Shown here one piece after another: positions 1-10,620 of a DNA stretch of 64,000 bases. The translations under genes were made by a program, and so were the position numbers. The notes under the pieces are model-generated. The model ran no database searches. It saw only the letters and a list, made by a program, of their open reading frames with translations, and was not told the origin of the DNA. This DNA is from Diphasiastrum complanatum. Lineage: Eukaryota > Streptophyta > Lycopodiopsida > Lycopodiales > Lycopodiaceae. Positions within the stretch are counted from its first letter, which is position 1, and the number at the start of each line of letters is the position of its first letter. The stretch spans positions 56,825,512-56,889,511 of the forward strand of contig CM055099.1 in the NCBI GenBank assembly GCA_029204225.1, read 5' to 3'.

Positions 1-313
1 GGATTCTTGTAGTATTGTTGGATTCATAAATGCTCTTTAATGAATCCCAAGCATCTTTGTATGAGGTACAAGAAGACACCTCTTTCAAGAGGTCATTGCA
101 TACATTTAACTTTATGCAATGTAGAGCTAATCTTGCTCTCTTCTTGTATTTGACTTGTTATTGGGGAGTTTGAGGCTCTTCCTCTACTCCTTGAACTATG
201 TCATATAGATCATGGATCACTAGGAGTGATTCCATTCTCACTTTCCAAATGGAATAATTTGTGGAAGTGAGTCTCTCACTTGATTCCATCAAATATCCAC
301 CCATGGATGACAT
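1..313 (-). pseudogene. Copia-C1 gag, N-terminal fragment
   Basis: Read on the minus strand this is the first ~104 codons of the Copia gag, starting at the ATG complementary to 311-313, and it closely matches the start of the gag in the intact copy at 45681-47144. Gag would form the particle that packages element RNA in the cytoplasm. One glutamate codon after residue 50 (Thr-Pro-Gln-Glu in the intact copy) has become TAA, so this copy is dead. The rest of the element lies beyond the left edge of the window. Confidence 0.85.
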
Positions 314-900
314 TTTAGAATGAATGCTCTTTAAAAAAAAATCACAAAGATTTTTGAATTTTAAAAGATCTATGAAAAGGCCTAAAGCTTACTAGAATGC
401 CTATAGGCTTGTCTCTATCAAACTAGCACACAAGCTTGAATGATACTCAAAGATCTTACCGAAAATTCCTAGCTTTCACTCTCACAAAAAAAAATATTGC
501 TTTACACTTTTCTTAGAGATTTCACTTCAACTAAGGATATGAACAAATCAGCCTCTAAGATCTGATCTTAGACTCTAAAAAGAAATGCTTCAATGATCCA
601 AAACACTATTTGTTCATAGGCATTAGTTAGAATGAATCTAGATCAATACTATGCTTCAAAAAGCACCAAAAATGAACTAGTATTGTGATTTTGGGACCAA
701 CAAACACAAAGTAACTTGAATTGAAAGTTGCTGTACGGTTTCACATGTGTGAAAGTACATACACAGCCTCCAAGTTGTTTTGATCCAAATGATTACAAGC
801 TATCACTCTAGAAGAACTCGCCCTCACTAGTATTGGCCAAAAACAAATTTTGCCAATGATCTTTACAAGATCTATGATTCAATGATCACTCTCTTACTTA
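314..900 (-). other. Copia-C1 untranslated leader
   Basis: Non-coding leader between primer-binding site and gag ATG, colinear with 47145-47727 of the intact C2 copy with scattered substitutions. It carries an imperfect copy (CACATGTGTG near 743) of the palindrome that recurs in these LTRs. No gene seen. Confidence 0.75.
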
Positions 901-912
901 GATCTTATACCA
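901..912 (-). other. Degenerate tRNA-iMet primer-binding site of Copia-C1
   Basis: Minus strand reads TGGTATAAGATC directly next to the LTR; the intact copy has TGGTATCAGAGC, the standard plant Copia site complementary to the initiator tRNA-Met 3' end. Two substitutions. Confidence 0.75.
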
Positions 913-1774
913 TGATAAATTTTTCAGTTTTTAGGACAATAATGATTGTACTTTACAATCATAGAGAGTTATTGGTTGCTTAATCAATGAATCTATCAAG
1001 TTCTACACATTAGATCTTGATCTAGATTCACTAGACTTGGATTTAAGCAAGAGCAATGGATCAACACATCATTTTTTAGTGAGAGCGGCCTCACACGTGT
1101 GGAGTACTGTCCACTGTACGGCCTGCACCTGAACCAACAAGTACAATGATACTAGATAGCAATCATACATAAAAATCACAAGACAAATGACTAGAAATCT
1201 CACAAAAGTGTAGAGTACAAAAGTCTCATCAATCTTCTTAGCAAAATGATGATCCTTTTATGGATCAAGTACATCCATGAGCCTGGTACAGTCCAGCAGG
1301 CCTTCACACGTGTGAAGAGTGCCACATCACTCAGATCTATCCATTTGATCCATCCTTGATCCTTATCCAATAGTTGACCTTCTAGAATATGACTAAAATC
1401 CAAAAAGCTAGTCTCCTAGAATATAGGAATATTCCCTACAAAATAGGATCTAAGGAAAATGGTCAACTTTTATCTTCTAGTACTCTATACACACGTGTGA
1501 ACATCCACTTGCCATGTGGGAGCATTTACTCATGCACATGCAAGGAAAAGCTAATTTGTAGGTGACTAGTCAACTTGTCTAAAAACTAGTCATTTCATGT
1601 TCACACTAACTAGAATGATACAAAATCAATTTGGATATATACAAACATGAAAAATACATCCTTTCACACGTGGGAACAGGCTCCACACGTGTGAAATCAG
1701 ATCATCAATATATTCTAATGTTTGATCAATATTTACATGAACCAATGTCAAGTGAGAAGTGAAAATTTTCAACA
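913..1774 (-). repeat. Copia-C1 5' LTR
   Basis: 862-bp long terminal repeat, TG...CA bounded (minus strand starts TGTTGAAAATT and ends TTTATCA), nearly the same as the two LTRs at 42289-43150 and 47740-48602. It contains four exact CACACGTGTG palindromes (1092, 1305, 1490, 1684). The 3' LTR lies outside the window, so the target duplication cannot be checked; the sequence on this side is ttcca, inside a family-A relic. Confidence 0.9.
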
Positions 1775-2183
1775 TTCCAAGGTTTGATGGTTTCTTGTGG
1801 CAAGATGAAGATGGAGGCTCATTCATGGAGTATCATGGTGGATACATGGCAACAAAGGACAAAGAAGGAGGAGACATGCAAGAAAAAGTTGATCACTCAC
1901 ATTTATTGTTTGTTTGCTGTATTTTTCCAGAGAGTTCAGAGTTGGAAGCATGGTGGAATCATTTCATTTACATTCTATTTGATTCTTCATGTTCTAGTCA
2001 CATTTTTACATAAAATTGATGTAAGAAATAGTGAAGCATCCCAAGTGGACACTATTCTCTATATCAATTATGGTTGTTTCTATTTTGAGCATTACATGAT
2101 GATTGAAAGGAGATCTATTCTTAGGAAGAAGATCATTCTTATAATGGATCAAAGTTCTATTGGCAAAAACTATGCTAGGAGCA
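1775..2183 (+). pseudogene. Copia-A0: fragment of the family-A unidentified coding segment
   Basis: Plus-strand fragment homologous to 24457-24920 (minus) and 35600-35990 (minus). Shared peptides include GGSFMEYHGGYMATKDKEG, HSHLLF, NHFIYILFDSSCSS and DVRNSEASQVDTILYINYG. In this copy the frame shifts near 2010: the first part reads in the 1759 frame and the second in the 1784 frame. The left edge was created by insertion of Copia-C1. The right edge, at TATGCTAGGAGC, jumps straight to an upstream RNase H segment, so the copy is rearranged. I do not recognise the protein; see the family-A findings. Confidence 0.7.
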
Positions 2184-2403
2184 TTGGAAGCTAGGAAAGC
2201 GAGTTTTGAGGTACATCATTGGAACTCAAGATTTTGGCATATTGTATGAGGGATCATCACCTAATCTTTTTGGATTTTCAGATTCGGACTATGCTGGAGA
2301 TATAATGGATAGGAAATCCATTAGTTCTTATTGTATTTTCATAGGTGATGGAGCTATATCATGGATGTCAAAGAAACAAGCCACTATCTTGAAATGGTTT
2401 TAA
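2184..2403 (+). pseudogene. Copia RNase H fragment (N-terminal half)
   Basis: Frame from HWKLGKRVLRYI runs through GILYEGSS, SDSDYAGD (RNase H catalytic aspartates) and ISWMSKKQATI, then stops at 2401-2403. This is the classic start of Copia RNase H, which degrades element RNA during reverse transcription. It is placed after family-A sequence that normally sits beside the end of RNase H, so order is scrambled. Confidence 0.8.
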
Positions 2404-2430
2404 GACATTTTGGATTTTTTGTCGCAATAG

Positions 2431-2670
2431 TTGTTTTCTTGTATTCTTCGGCATGTATTGCCATTCACACAAATCAATGGCAATCAGAAACAGTCATATA
2501 AGACCCAGGACCAGCACTCTGTTCAGAGCAAGAAGAGACTATTCTACAAGTACAACAAGAGGGTGAACCACAAAATCCAGGACTGTCGGATCTTGAAGTT
2601 CAACAACGACAAGAAGAAACAGCCGAATCAACAAGATCGTGTAACAAACATGAAGCAGAAGATCCAATAA
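2431..2670 (+). pseudogene. Copia-K gag C-terminus with ruined zinc knuckle
   Basis: 79 codons, lysine/glutamine rich. The segment FYKYNKRVNHKIQDC has CCHC spacing but both leading cysteines are replaced by tyrosine, so only the H and final C remain. Nucleic-acid binding would be lost. Confidence 0.55.
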
Positions 2671-2949
2671 GATGACAATGTCTAGCAAGAAGCCTTCATG
2701 ATGAACCATCCAAACCTGATGACAAATCTGTTGTCAATCAGTTGAATTACAGATTTACAACATAAGGTAGAGTTTCAAGTAGAATCCTGTCAGATTTTTT
2801 ATAAAAGAAAAAGAGTTTTTGCACTCAAAATGACAAAAGAATATCTCTATAGGCTCAGTCATTGTAACTCAACGACTGATCGTGCTTTAAGTAATTCAAA
2901 ATTTATCAATAAATAATGGATTAGCATTATATTCTTGGCCATCTTAATC

Positions 2950-3900
2950 ATATATTGATAGGTAACATGCTAAATGTTCTTCAGTCCTTGATTTAGACTA
3001 TCGAATTGTCGACCCTCTTAATTGCCAAAGTTGTATCTTAGAAAAGTAGGCAAGAAGACCATTTAAGTCAAATCAAGAACAAGTATCTAAAGATTTGCTA
3101 GACATTGTACCATCTGATATATGTGGCGCAATGCAAACACCATCACTGCTTGGTGCTAGATTATTATTACATTCATAGATGACTACTCTAAAAGAACTGT
3201 TGTATATTTTTTAAAGCACAAATCTAAAGCATTCCAGTGCTTCAAGAAATACCAAAAAAATGCTGAGTTACAGATAGGCAAGAAGATCAAAGATCTTAGG
3301 AGTGACAATGGTGGTGAATACATCTCAAATGAATTCAAGGATTACTACTTAGCCAATGACATTGAGTAGCAGTCTGCTTCTTCCTATTCTCCATAGTTGA
3401 AAGGACTGGCAGAAAGAAAGAACAAGACCTTAGTTGAGTCTGTCAAATGCATGATAACTTATGCTTCATTGTCCAAATCATTCTAGCAACATGCTGTATC
3501 AATGATAGCTTATGTGTAGAACCGATGTATAACTAAAGGCCTCCCTAATAGGAAAACCCTCTCATGAAATCTGGATAGGATCCAAGCCTTCATTGAAACA
3601 TTTGAGAGTATTTGGATGTAATGCCTATGCTCATGTACCAAAGGACAACAAAAGAGATTAGATGAGCATTTATTTAAAACTATTTTGGTTGGCTACTATA
3701 CTTTTGATGGAATCTATAGATTGTACAATATAGAGACCTGTAAAGTTTTCACTAATTTGAAGGGCAAGGACCAGATGCAGTCTACAATTTCTATCCTGAC
3801 AATTGATTTATATCAAAAGACTATTTTGATTTCTTCCAGCAGTCACTCTATACAGTCAGATCCAAAAGAAGATGGAGAAGCTGCAACTTAGGAGTAGCAA
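2950..3900 (+). pseudogene. Copia-K integrase relic
   Basis: Across several frames the integrase can be followed: a SDICGAMQTPSL segment with the first catalytic aspartate near 3115, LRSDNGGEYIS with the second near 3305, and LAERKN with the catalytic glutamate near 3410, then the VGYYTFDGIYRLYN C-terminal part (3685-3891). In-frame TAG codons interrupt it repeatedly. Confidence 0.7.
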
Positions 3901-4039
3901 ACACAAATTCGAATTTTGCAGCCAGGAGACATCAACCAGAATGAACAAGGACTTGAACTCAGCCTATCCGATATATTGATGAGTTCACTCACTATTCTAT
4001 TCAAGATCCAACCATAGTTGAGGAAGCTATCACACAGGC

Positions 4040-5593
4040 CAATTCAGATCTCTAGAAATAAGCAATGGACAAAGAATACAACTCATTGTTGAGAAACAAC
4101 ACATGGACTGTCACTAAGTGACCAGTAGATAGAAAGATAATCTACTACAAATGGATCTTCAAGATCAAATACAAAACAGACATCAATATCGAGAGAAGAA
4201 AAGCTCCTCTCGTGGCAAGGGGATTTTCACAAATTTCCAATATCAACTACTTCCAAACCTTTAGCCTGGTTGTCAAGCATACTTCCATTCGACTACTACT
4301 ATCAAATGTTGTTGCAGAAGATCTTGAGGTACAAAAGATGGATGTACAAATGGCATCCTCAATGGAGTTATTGAGGGGGACATTTACATGATCCATCCAG
4401 AAGGCCATATCCTCAATGGTTGAGAAGATAAAGTAAAATTCACAAAGCTTTGTATGGTCTGAAACAATCGTCTTGAGCATGGTTCCATCAAATCAACACA
4501 TTCTTGATCGATCATGGATTCAAACCAAGCTCTACAGACTGTAATATATATTTCAAAGCTATCAATCAATTCTTTGTAATCATCACACTATATGTGGATG
4601 ATACGTTGTTGTTCAGCAACAACATCGACTTGACAAAGGACACTAAGAGGATGCTATCCCAAGAATTCGAGATGACAGATCTAGGAGAAGCACATAACTT
4701 TCTCAAGATTCAGATCCATAGAGACAGAGGTAGAAGACTTCTCTATATCACCCAACTAAGGTACTTATATAATTTGTTGAGGAGATTCAATTTAATGAAT
4801 TGCAAATGTGTATGTAATCCCATGGATCCATGTCTAAAATTATCCAAGGAGTAATGCCGTCAAACTAATGAAAATAAGTCTGAAATGAAAGAATATCCAT
4901 ATTCATCAATTATCAAATCTCTAATGTATGAAATGATCTCTAACAGGTCCGACCTCGCATACACCATCATCCCTTTGAGCCAATATATGGCCAACCCTGG
5001 TATGATCCACTGGAAAGCTCTTTTCAGAGTAATCAGATAAATACAAGCTACTATTGACCTTTGTATCTGCTATGGTGATGTCAATTCATCCAATATCCAT
5101 ACACTTCATGGATATACAGATGCAAATTGGGCAGGTGATATTGACACCAGAAGATCAACTTCTGGACTTGTCTTCATGTTCAATAACGGTCCAATATCAT
5201 GGAGCAGTCGAGAACAAACCTTCATTGCAATGTCACCTACAGAATCAGATTACACTGCAGCCTCTCAAGCTGCCAAAGAGGCAAATTGGTTGAGGAATTT
5301 ATTGTCTGACATTGGTCTCAAAAAATCTACTCCAACAATTATTCAGTGTGACAATCAGAGTGCTATTACATTATCCATTGATCCTGCATTTCACTCTAGG
5401 AGCAAGCACACTGAGATTAAGTACCACTACATCAGGAGCAAAATACTCAACAAGGAGGTAAGTCTAAAATTTTGCAAAACCTAGTACATGGCAGTTGACA
5501 TATTTACAAAAGGGTTAAATAAGAAAGAATACAATAATTTTTGTGCTATCTTAAATTTGAAAATCAAGGCGTTCAAGGATCCAGAGGGGGAGG
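4040..5593 (+). pseudogene. Copia-K reverse transcriptase and RNase H relic
   Basis: Reverse transcriptase begins with YKWIFKIKY and VARGFSQI (4150-4240). After a frameshift it continues in the open stretch 4504-4854 with the catalytic YVDD (about 4591) and the EMTDLGEAHNFL segment. RNase H follows (5054-5484): CDNQSAITL, SRSKHTEIKYHYIR, then VDIFTKGLNK up to about 5540. At least three stops and two frame changes; not functional. Confidence 0.75.
5581..5593 (+). other. Copia-K polypurine tract
   Basis: Purine-rich run (CCAGAGGGGGAGG) immediately before the 3' LTR TG; would prime plus-strand DNA synthesis. Confidence 0.7.
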
Positions 5594-5937
5594 TGTTGGA
5601 TTTCTATTCTCTCCATCCCTATCTCTCTGCTAATCTAGATCCATTCACTAGTTGTTATAAATACTTGTAAATACACTTGTTTTCTGACAGTTTGCAGAAA
5701 TACAAAAGGAACAATGACAATGTTTTTTCGATTGTTTGGACACCTTTGACTATTTGGTAATCCTTGATTATTCGGCCATCTTCAATTATTTGGCCATCTT
5801 TGATTGTTTGGCCATACTCAATAGTTTGACCATCTCGAACCATATGACCAGATTCGATTATTAGGCCATCCTCGAACAATTGGCCGCAATTTGACTATCG
5901 GCGCATCAAGAAGTACATTGAATCAAAATCTCTAACA
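5594..5937 (+). repeat. Copia-K 3' LTR
   Basis: About 344 bp starting TGTTGGATTTC after the polypurine tract and ending TCTCTAACA, giving a short terminal inverted match. A TATA-like TTATAAATA lies near 5656. Contains an 18-bp minisatellite (next entry). The right end is inferred from the CA terminus only, since no 5' LTR exists for comparison. Confidence 0.6.
5733..5895 (+). repeat. 18-bp minisatellite inside the Copia-K LTR
   Basis: Nine head-to-tail units of 18 bp (one of 19) with core TTTGGCCATC. Because 18 is a multiple of three, the minus strand reads as a hexapeptide repeat such as GQTIEY, GQTIKD, GQIIED. I regard the coding appearance as incidental. Confidence 0.85.
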
Positions 5938-6318
5938 GAGTCAAATATTGTCCAAAGGTGACAGCCAACAACATGTAGTGCCTTAATTCTAATTAGAAAG
6001 TATAGATTAAGCATTTTTTTAATAAGTGAAGAAACAAATTGTTTCTGGCCACAAAGCTATGATAACTTTAGAGATCAAGGCAAAAGAGAAACAAGGGAGC
6101 TGTGTGGTCATGAACAAAAAAGCTTCGAGGACCGAAGTCATGAAGACGACGGTCAAACGAACACAAATACGAAGATAAAAGATTTGTGGATCCAAGGAAA
6201 CCTAATGACAAAGCCAAAGGCACAAGAAGACATGAAGACCCAAGCAACGATGGATCTCCACGCGTGAAAGGATAGATGAGATCGCGGAAGTACAAGAAGG
6301 ACGTCATCCTCCGGAGAC
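5938..6318. other. Spacer, nothing identified
   Basis: Purine-rich stretch without recognisable coding or element ends. Confidence 0.5.
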
Positions 6319-6932
6319 TGATAGGATACCGTTAGGACGTGTCTAATTAGCCATTCTTGTAATCTCTTGATTTGCTAATCGTGTCCTCCTCTCTACATAC
6401 ATGTAGATCCTGATTATTAATTATGCAGTCATAGTAGATTGGCAACATACCAATGTTAGCTGAGCACTGTGTAGCCAGCAAGCTAAGGTTCAAGAAGTCT
6501 GCTAGTAAACGCAACAAGTTTTGATTCGTGAAAGACAGAGTTTCTTTCATGCCAATGTGTTGTGTGGTCTATCACAACAGTGCTTAAGGAATTCTCTGAA
6601 ATGCAGTAGATGTAAGAGTTTCTTGTCTTGAACATGATCGAATGCTTAATTTTCTGATAGTTGTATATCTGTAATCAGTTGGTTTTCAATCTTATTCTGC
6701 ACACTGGTTTTTATCTTGTTGAATGCATAAGTAAATTCTACGTAGGTCAACAATGTTTGTCCTCACCTTGGAGGATTGTAGATCCTATCACAGAGGGTAG
6801 TAGACCTGAGGACAAAATCAAATTCCATCTGGGTATATTTCTATGAGAATCTCAATAGCCAGTATGAGAGGATGAAACAATTCATGTCTAGATACCCACT
6901 ACACCCTTTATCGGGCAGGAGATTTTCCAACA
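6319..6932 (+). repeat. Copia-D 5' LTR
   Basis: The right end is fixed by the CCAACA terminus two bases before a primer-binding site (6934). The left end is proposed at TGATAGGATACCG (6319), about 614 bp; TGATAGGA is an imperfect inverse of TTTTCCAACA. No matching 3' LTR remains, so the left end is uncertain. Confidence 0.55.
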
Positions 6933-6933
6933 A

Positions 6934-6945
6934 TGATATTAGAGC
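6934..6945 (+). other. Copia-D primer-binding site (tRNA-iMet, degenerate)
   Basis: TGATATTAGAGC, two mismatches from TGGTATCAGAGC, directly downstream of the LTR end. Confidence 0.65.
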
Positions 6946-7059
6946 ACCACGACAGGCTCATATCTGAGACTTGATATAGCTAAAGAGTTATCAAATCCAG
7001 GAGACAAGCATTCAGAACAAGAAACCAGAAAGAACAGCTGAAGAACACAATCTACAGCA

Positions 7060-8060
7060 ATGGCATCAATCACAGTATACAATCGAAGATCTGCACAATC
7101 CTTGACTCATCCGGGTCGAACTTCCTAGCATGGAAGATAAAGACCTCTCTATATTGAAGGGAGAAGGGCTATGCCCTTGGGCAAATGGCACCGAAGAGAT
7201 GCCTACAACTATTGGCAAAGAGCTACGAGAATGGAGAGAGAAGAATGACAAGGTAGTAGATGTGTTGTCATCATCTATCGACGATAGCTTGACGCTTGAC
7301 CTTGCGACACTCTCTATTGCAAGAGAGATGTGAGATACATCGCTTACCAGATTTCAGATGAAATCACATAGCCAGATCATGCTTCTTGAAGATCAGTTGA
7401 TGAATCTATGATGGGATGGCAGAGACCTTACCTCTTTTATCATAAAGATGAAGAATGTGTTCCTTTCATTACACAATATTGGAATAGAGAATGCAGTATC
7501 AGTAGAGAAGTAGCTCACTTACTTGTTAAGAGCTTTACCAAGATCTTTACAGACAACCCAAACATTGCTAGTGAAGGATCCAACAATGACACTCAAAAAG
7601 GCAGTGATCGAGATTTGAGAAGAAGTCGAAGCTCGTGAGCACCTTGATCACAAGGACGTTTCTGATCAAGCTCTCTACGACAACAAAGAGAAGCCAAAGA
7701 AGCAGCTCAAGCCTAAGAGAGAGTCAAACCGAAAGTAGGATCGAGACCAGCAATCAAAGGGAGCCAACAAAGGTGGTTGGAAGAATAAAGAAAACCCTAA
7801 ACAAAAAAATGGCAATAAGAAAATGTGCATATGAGATGCAGACACAAAGGACACTGCTATGGATTCATGTTGGCTCAATCCGAAGATTGAGCCTTATCCA
7901 TTGCCACAAGAAGGGTCCTGCAGCCATGGATTGCTACCAGAACCCGAGGAACAAACAGCCTCAAGAAAAACGGGAGAACAATAATCTTCCTAGGTCAAAG
8001 AGCCAGAAAGCTCAAAGATGGGCAAAGATAGATCAAACAGTGGAAATTCGACAGCCTATT
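7060..8060 (+). pseudogene. Copia-D gag
   Basis: Starts at the ATG at 7060 (MASITVYNRR). The DUF4219/UBN2-type gag is followed through SNFLAWKIKTSLY, then in the 7130 frame the WREKNDKVVDVLSSSI and LDLATLSIA segments, and FQMKSHSQ-MLLEDQLMNL near 7350. A CCHC zinc knuckle is recognisable near 7830-7860 only across frames (a CRHKGH core). Several stops and frameshifts. Gag would assemble the particle. Confidence 0.65.
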
Positions 8061-8089
8061 TGTGTATAGATGTGTGTGCAACCTCCACA

Positions 8090-8310
8090 TCTGACACACA
8101 AGAGGTAATCCTTGATTCCTCAGCCACTTAACACTTTGTTACATCAAGATGAATAATGTGTGATTTTTGAAATACTGATCCATCAAGATTCATAGTACTT
8201 GGAGATGGATCAAAACACTGAGTAAATGGTATTGATTTGTTATGGCTTGATACAAATGGTAGAGACCCACGACTCGAAGATGTTCTCTTCATATCTAGTT
8301 ATAACAAGAT
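8090..8310 (+). pseudogene. Copia-D protease remnant
   Basis: The frame VILDSSAT near 8107 corresponds to the Copia protease active site (usually DSGAT), with glycine changed to serine. The rest of the domain is broken by stops. Confidence 0.5.
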
Positions 8311-9420
8311 TTGCTATCAGTAGCAAAAATAGCAAATGCTGGGATGTGTGTGACATTTTCAAACAAAACATGTAATGTCGTTGAAGCCAGCACCAGTACG
8401 TTGATCGCACAAGGAAGACACAAAGACAACCTGTATCATTTGAGAGTATGCCTACCAACATATCAAGCACATCAAGCCCATGATTCTACAGATGTTCTAT
8501 GGCACAGACGACTATGCCAAATGCACTCAATGGCATTCTATCAAGCAAGCCAACATGGAGCTATCACAGGAGTAAGCATCTCGAATGCAACTAGTTCGAC
8601 CACCTGTGATGCGTGCATGAGAGGGAAGCTATCTCGAATGCCATTTACCAAAGACTCCTATAGAACAACAAAGATTTTGGAGTTGGTACATTCAAACATC
8701 TGTGGACTCTTTGATGTGATCTTATTAGGAGGATCACAGTACTATATAACCCTCATTGACGACTACAGTAAGTTCGTCCGAGTCTACTTAATTCACAACA
8801 AATCAGAGGCATTCGACAAGTTCACAGAATATGTGAATTGGCAGAAAGATGCACAGGAAACAAAAGTAGATCAGAACAGATCATGGTGGAGAGTACATCT
8901 CTAACCAATTCAGTAATTTTTGCAATGATCGAGGAATCCTTCACAGAAGGACGACATCCTATACACCGCAGCACAATGGTGTTGTAGAAAGAAAGAACAG
9001 GATTCTCATGGAAGCCGCAAGGTGCATGATGGCCTATTTGAAGGCACCAAGAGTGTTATGGGCTGAAGCAATAGCTATAGCTACCTACATCCAGAACAGG
9101 AGAGGCAAATCAGGTGTTCCTCACATGACACCACATGAACTATGGTGGGGTAGAAAACCCAATCTAACCCATGTTTGAATTTTTGGCTATGCAGCTTATG
9201 CACATAATCTAGATAAGCTTCAAAAAAAGCTTGACGAGAAGGTCAAATTAGGATACCTCATCGGATATGACAATCATTCGTCATACTACAAGATTTACAT
9301 GCCAGAAACGAATCTAGTGAAGATTCTCAGAGACGTCAAGTTTGATGAGACCAGAACAATGGTCGACAATAATTCTGCTAGCTATGAAGTCCTAGGGAAG
9401 TAGTATTATGACCTGCCAAC
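8311..9420 (+). pseudogene. Copia-D integrase (GAG-pre-integrase plus core)
   Basis: 8311-8904 is open. It contains the pre-integrase HHCC part (LWHRRL, CDACMRGKLSRMPF) and the start of the core (VHSNICG, where the first catalytic D is replaced by N; LIDDYSKFVRVY). A frameshift near 8870 is followed by GGEYISNQFSNF, YTPQHNGVVERKN (catalytic E retained) and FGYAAYAHNLDKL. A single TGA replaces the usual residue before IFGYAAYAH near 9177. Integrase would insert the cDNA into host DNA. Confidence 0.75.
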
Positions 9421-10400
9421 CATGACAGAGGGAGCATAACCCAAACAATCAAACGAAGATGTTCGAGCTTCTCATTAGTTGAGCGATGAATCAGATGAAG
9501 AAAGGTTCGCAAGCCTGCCCGTTGCTAGAACTCTTGTAAATCGAGATGGTTCCGGATCTAGCCAAAGAGACAAAGGCAGGAGCATTGTAGTACCATAAGA
9601 ATCTCCCAGGAGATCAATGAGAGAGCAAAGAGTGCCAACGAGATTTGTGTCAGGCAGCTCAGTTTCTACATCCAAAGAATTTTGTGGATTCAGTGGCAAA
9701 CCACAAATATTCAAGAAAGCCATTGATAGTCCAAATAAGGACAAATGGATCCAAGCCATGAACGAATAAATTGAATCCATGAAGAAGAATGAGGTATGGA
9801 CACTGCAACCAATGCCAAAAAAACAAAAAATAGTGCAATGCAAATGGGTTTACAAACTCCAGTATGGACCAAATGGAGATGTTTTGAAATACAAGGCACG
9901 ACATCGACTACACTGAGACCTTCTCTAGTGGTGAAACATGCTTTCTTATGCCTACTATTTGCATATGCAGCTACATACGACCTCAAGATTCACATCGTTG
10001 ATGAGAAGACAACATTCCTACATAGTGAATTAGACAAAGAGGTCTACATGGATCAACCTCTAGGTTATACCTTCAAATCACTTCCTACCTATGCATGCCG
10101 AATGCACAAGAGTATCTATGGTCTGAAACAATCAACACAACAATGGTATAAAGCAGAAAGATCAAATCCTAAGATCCTTAGGATTCAAGCCATTGATAGC
10201 TAATTCCAATGTTTATGTGAGAATGATGGGGAGATCATCATTGTTGCTGTGTATGTAGACGACACATTGATATTGTGCAGAAGTGAAGGCTGATTGCAGG
10301 AGTGAAGAATGAGATCTCAAAAAATTTCGAGATAGCAGACCTAGGAGAAGCCAGATGTTATCTAGACTTGAAAGGGAGAGAGTCTAAATTAAAGTAGAAT
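9421..10400 (+). pseudogene. Copia-D reverse transcriptase N-terminal half
   Basis: The linker (9420-9740, SDESDEERFASLPVARTLV) leads to KDKWIQAMNE and KNEVWTL. Then CKWVYKLQYG breaks and continues in the 9796 frame with FLHSELDKEVYMDQPLGY and SIYGLKQS (9990-10130). After a TAG at 10201 the catalytic AVYVDDTLIL is present near 10250. Truncated soon after. Confidence 0.7.
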
Positions 10401-10620
10401 CATTGTGTTACTGTACTGTGGGTCCTATCAGTTGATAAGGATCAGTTGGCCTCGCCACGAGGCAAGTCGACGGGAACAAGAGTAACAAAGGCCCATTCTA
10501 AGACCTATGTTGTCTCTTTGGGCATTTGTTGCTCTTGTTGACAAAATGTAGCTATGTTCAATATTTCAGTGCTTAGCATGGAAATGTTGAACATAGCTAT
10601 GTTTTATCGACAAAAGTAAC
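10401..10620. repeat. Segment with a hairpin-forming inverted repeat
   Basis: The arms 10549-10567 and 10581-10599 are 19 bp with one mismatch (TAGCTATGTTCAATATTTC against its inverse) around a 13-bp loop. Matching can be followed outwards imperfectly on both sides. A second small hairpin, CCTCGCCACGAGG, lies near 10450. It could be the tip of a small inverted-repeat element, but no target duplication was found. Confidence 0.55.

Larger units (their letters stand above)
2404..5937 (+). mobile_element. Copia-K, 5'-truncated decayed element
   Basis: Relics in the order gag zinc knuckle, protease region, integrase, reverse transcriptase, RNase H, polypurine tract, 3' LTR, all on plus. No 5' LTR or gag N-terminus is visible at the left edge. 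Many stops and frameshifts make it an old copy. It is a different lineage from family C: its RNase H motifs (SRSKHTEIKYHYIR) match the Retrofit/Tork-like style. Superfamily call is secure, lineage is inferred. Confidence 0.8.
6933..10400 (+). mobile_element. Copia-D internal region, truncated inside reverse transcriptase
   Basis: Internal part of a plus-strand Copia element following the LTR at 6319-6932: leader, gag, protease, integrase and the first part of reverse transcriptase. It breaks off shortly after the catalytic YVDD near 10255; the remaining reverse transcriptase, RNase H, polypurine tract and 3' LTR are missing and AT-rich DNA follows. Frame breaks are few, so it is younger than Copia-K. 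Confidence 0.8.

Noticed and set aside
1200-1403. 67-codon minus ORF seen in all three C LTRs (also 42576-42779 and 48028-48231)
   Set aside because: Its conservation is explained by the LTRs being near copies; it lies in LTR DNA, contains the palindrome in codons, and has no domain.
5655-5879. Hexapeptide-repeat ORF on minus
   Set aside because: Product of the 18-bp minisatellite inside an LTR.
9475-9986. Long minus-strand ORFs with hydrophobic segments
   Set aside because: They are antisense to recognisable Copia-D linker and reverse transcriptase on plus.
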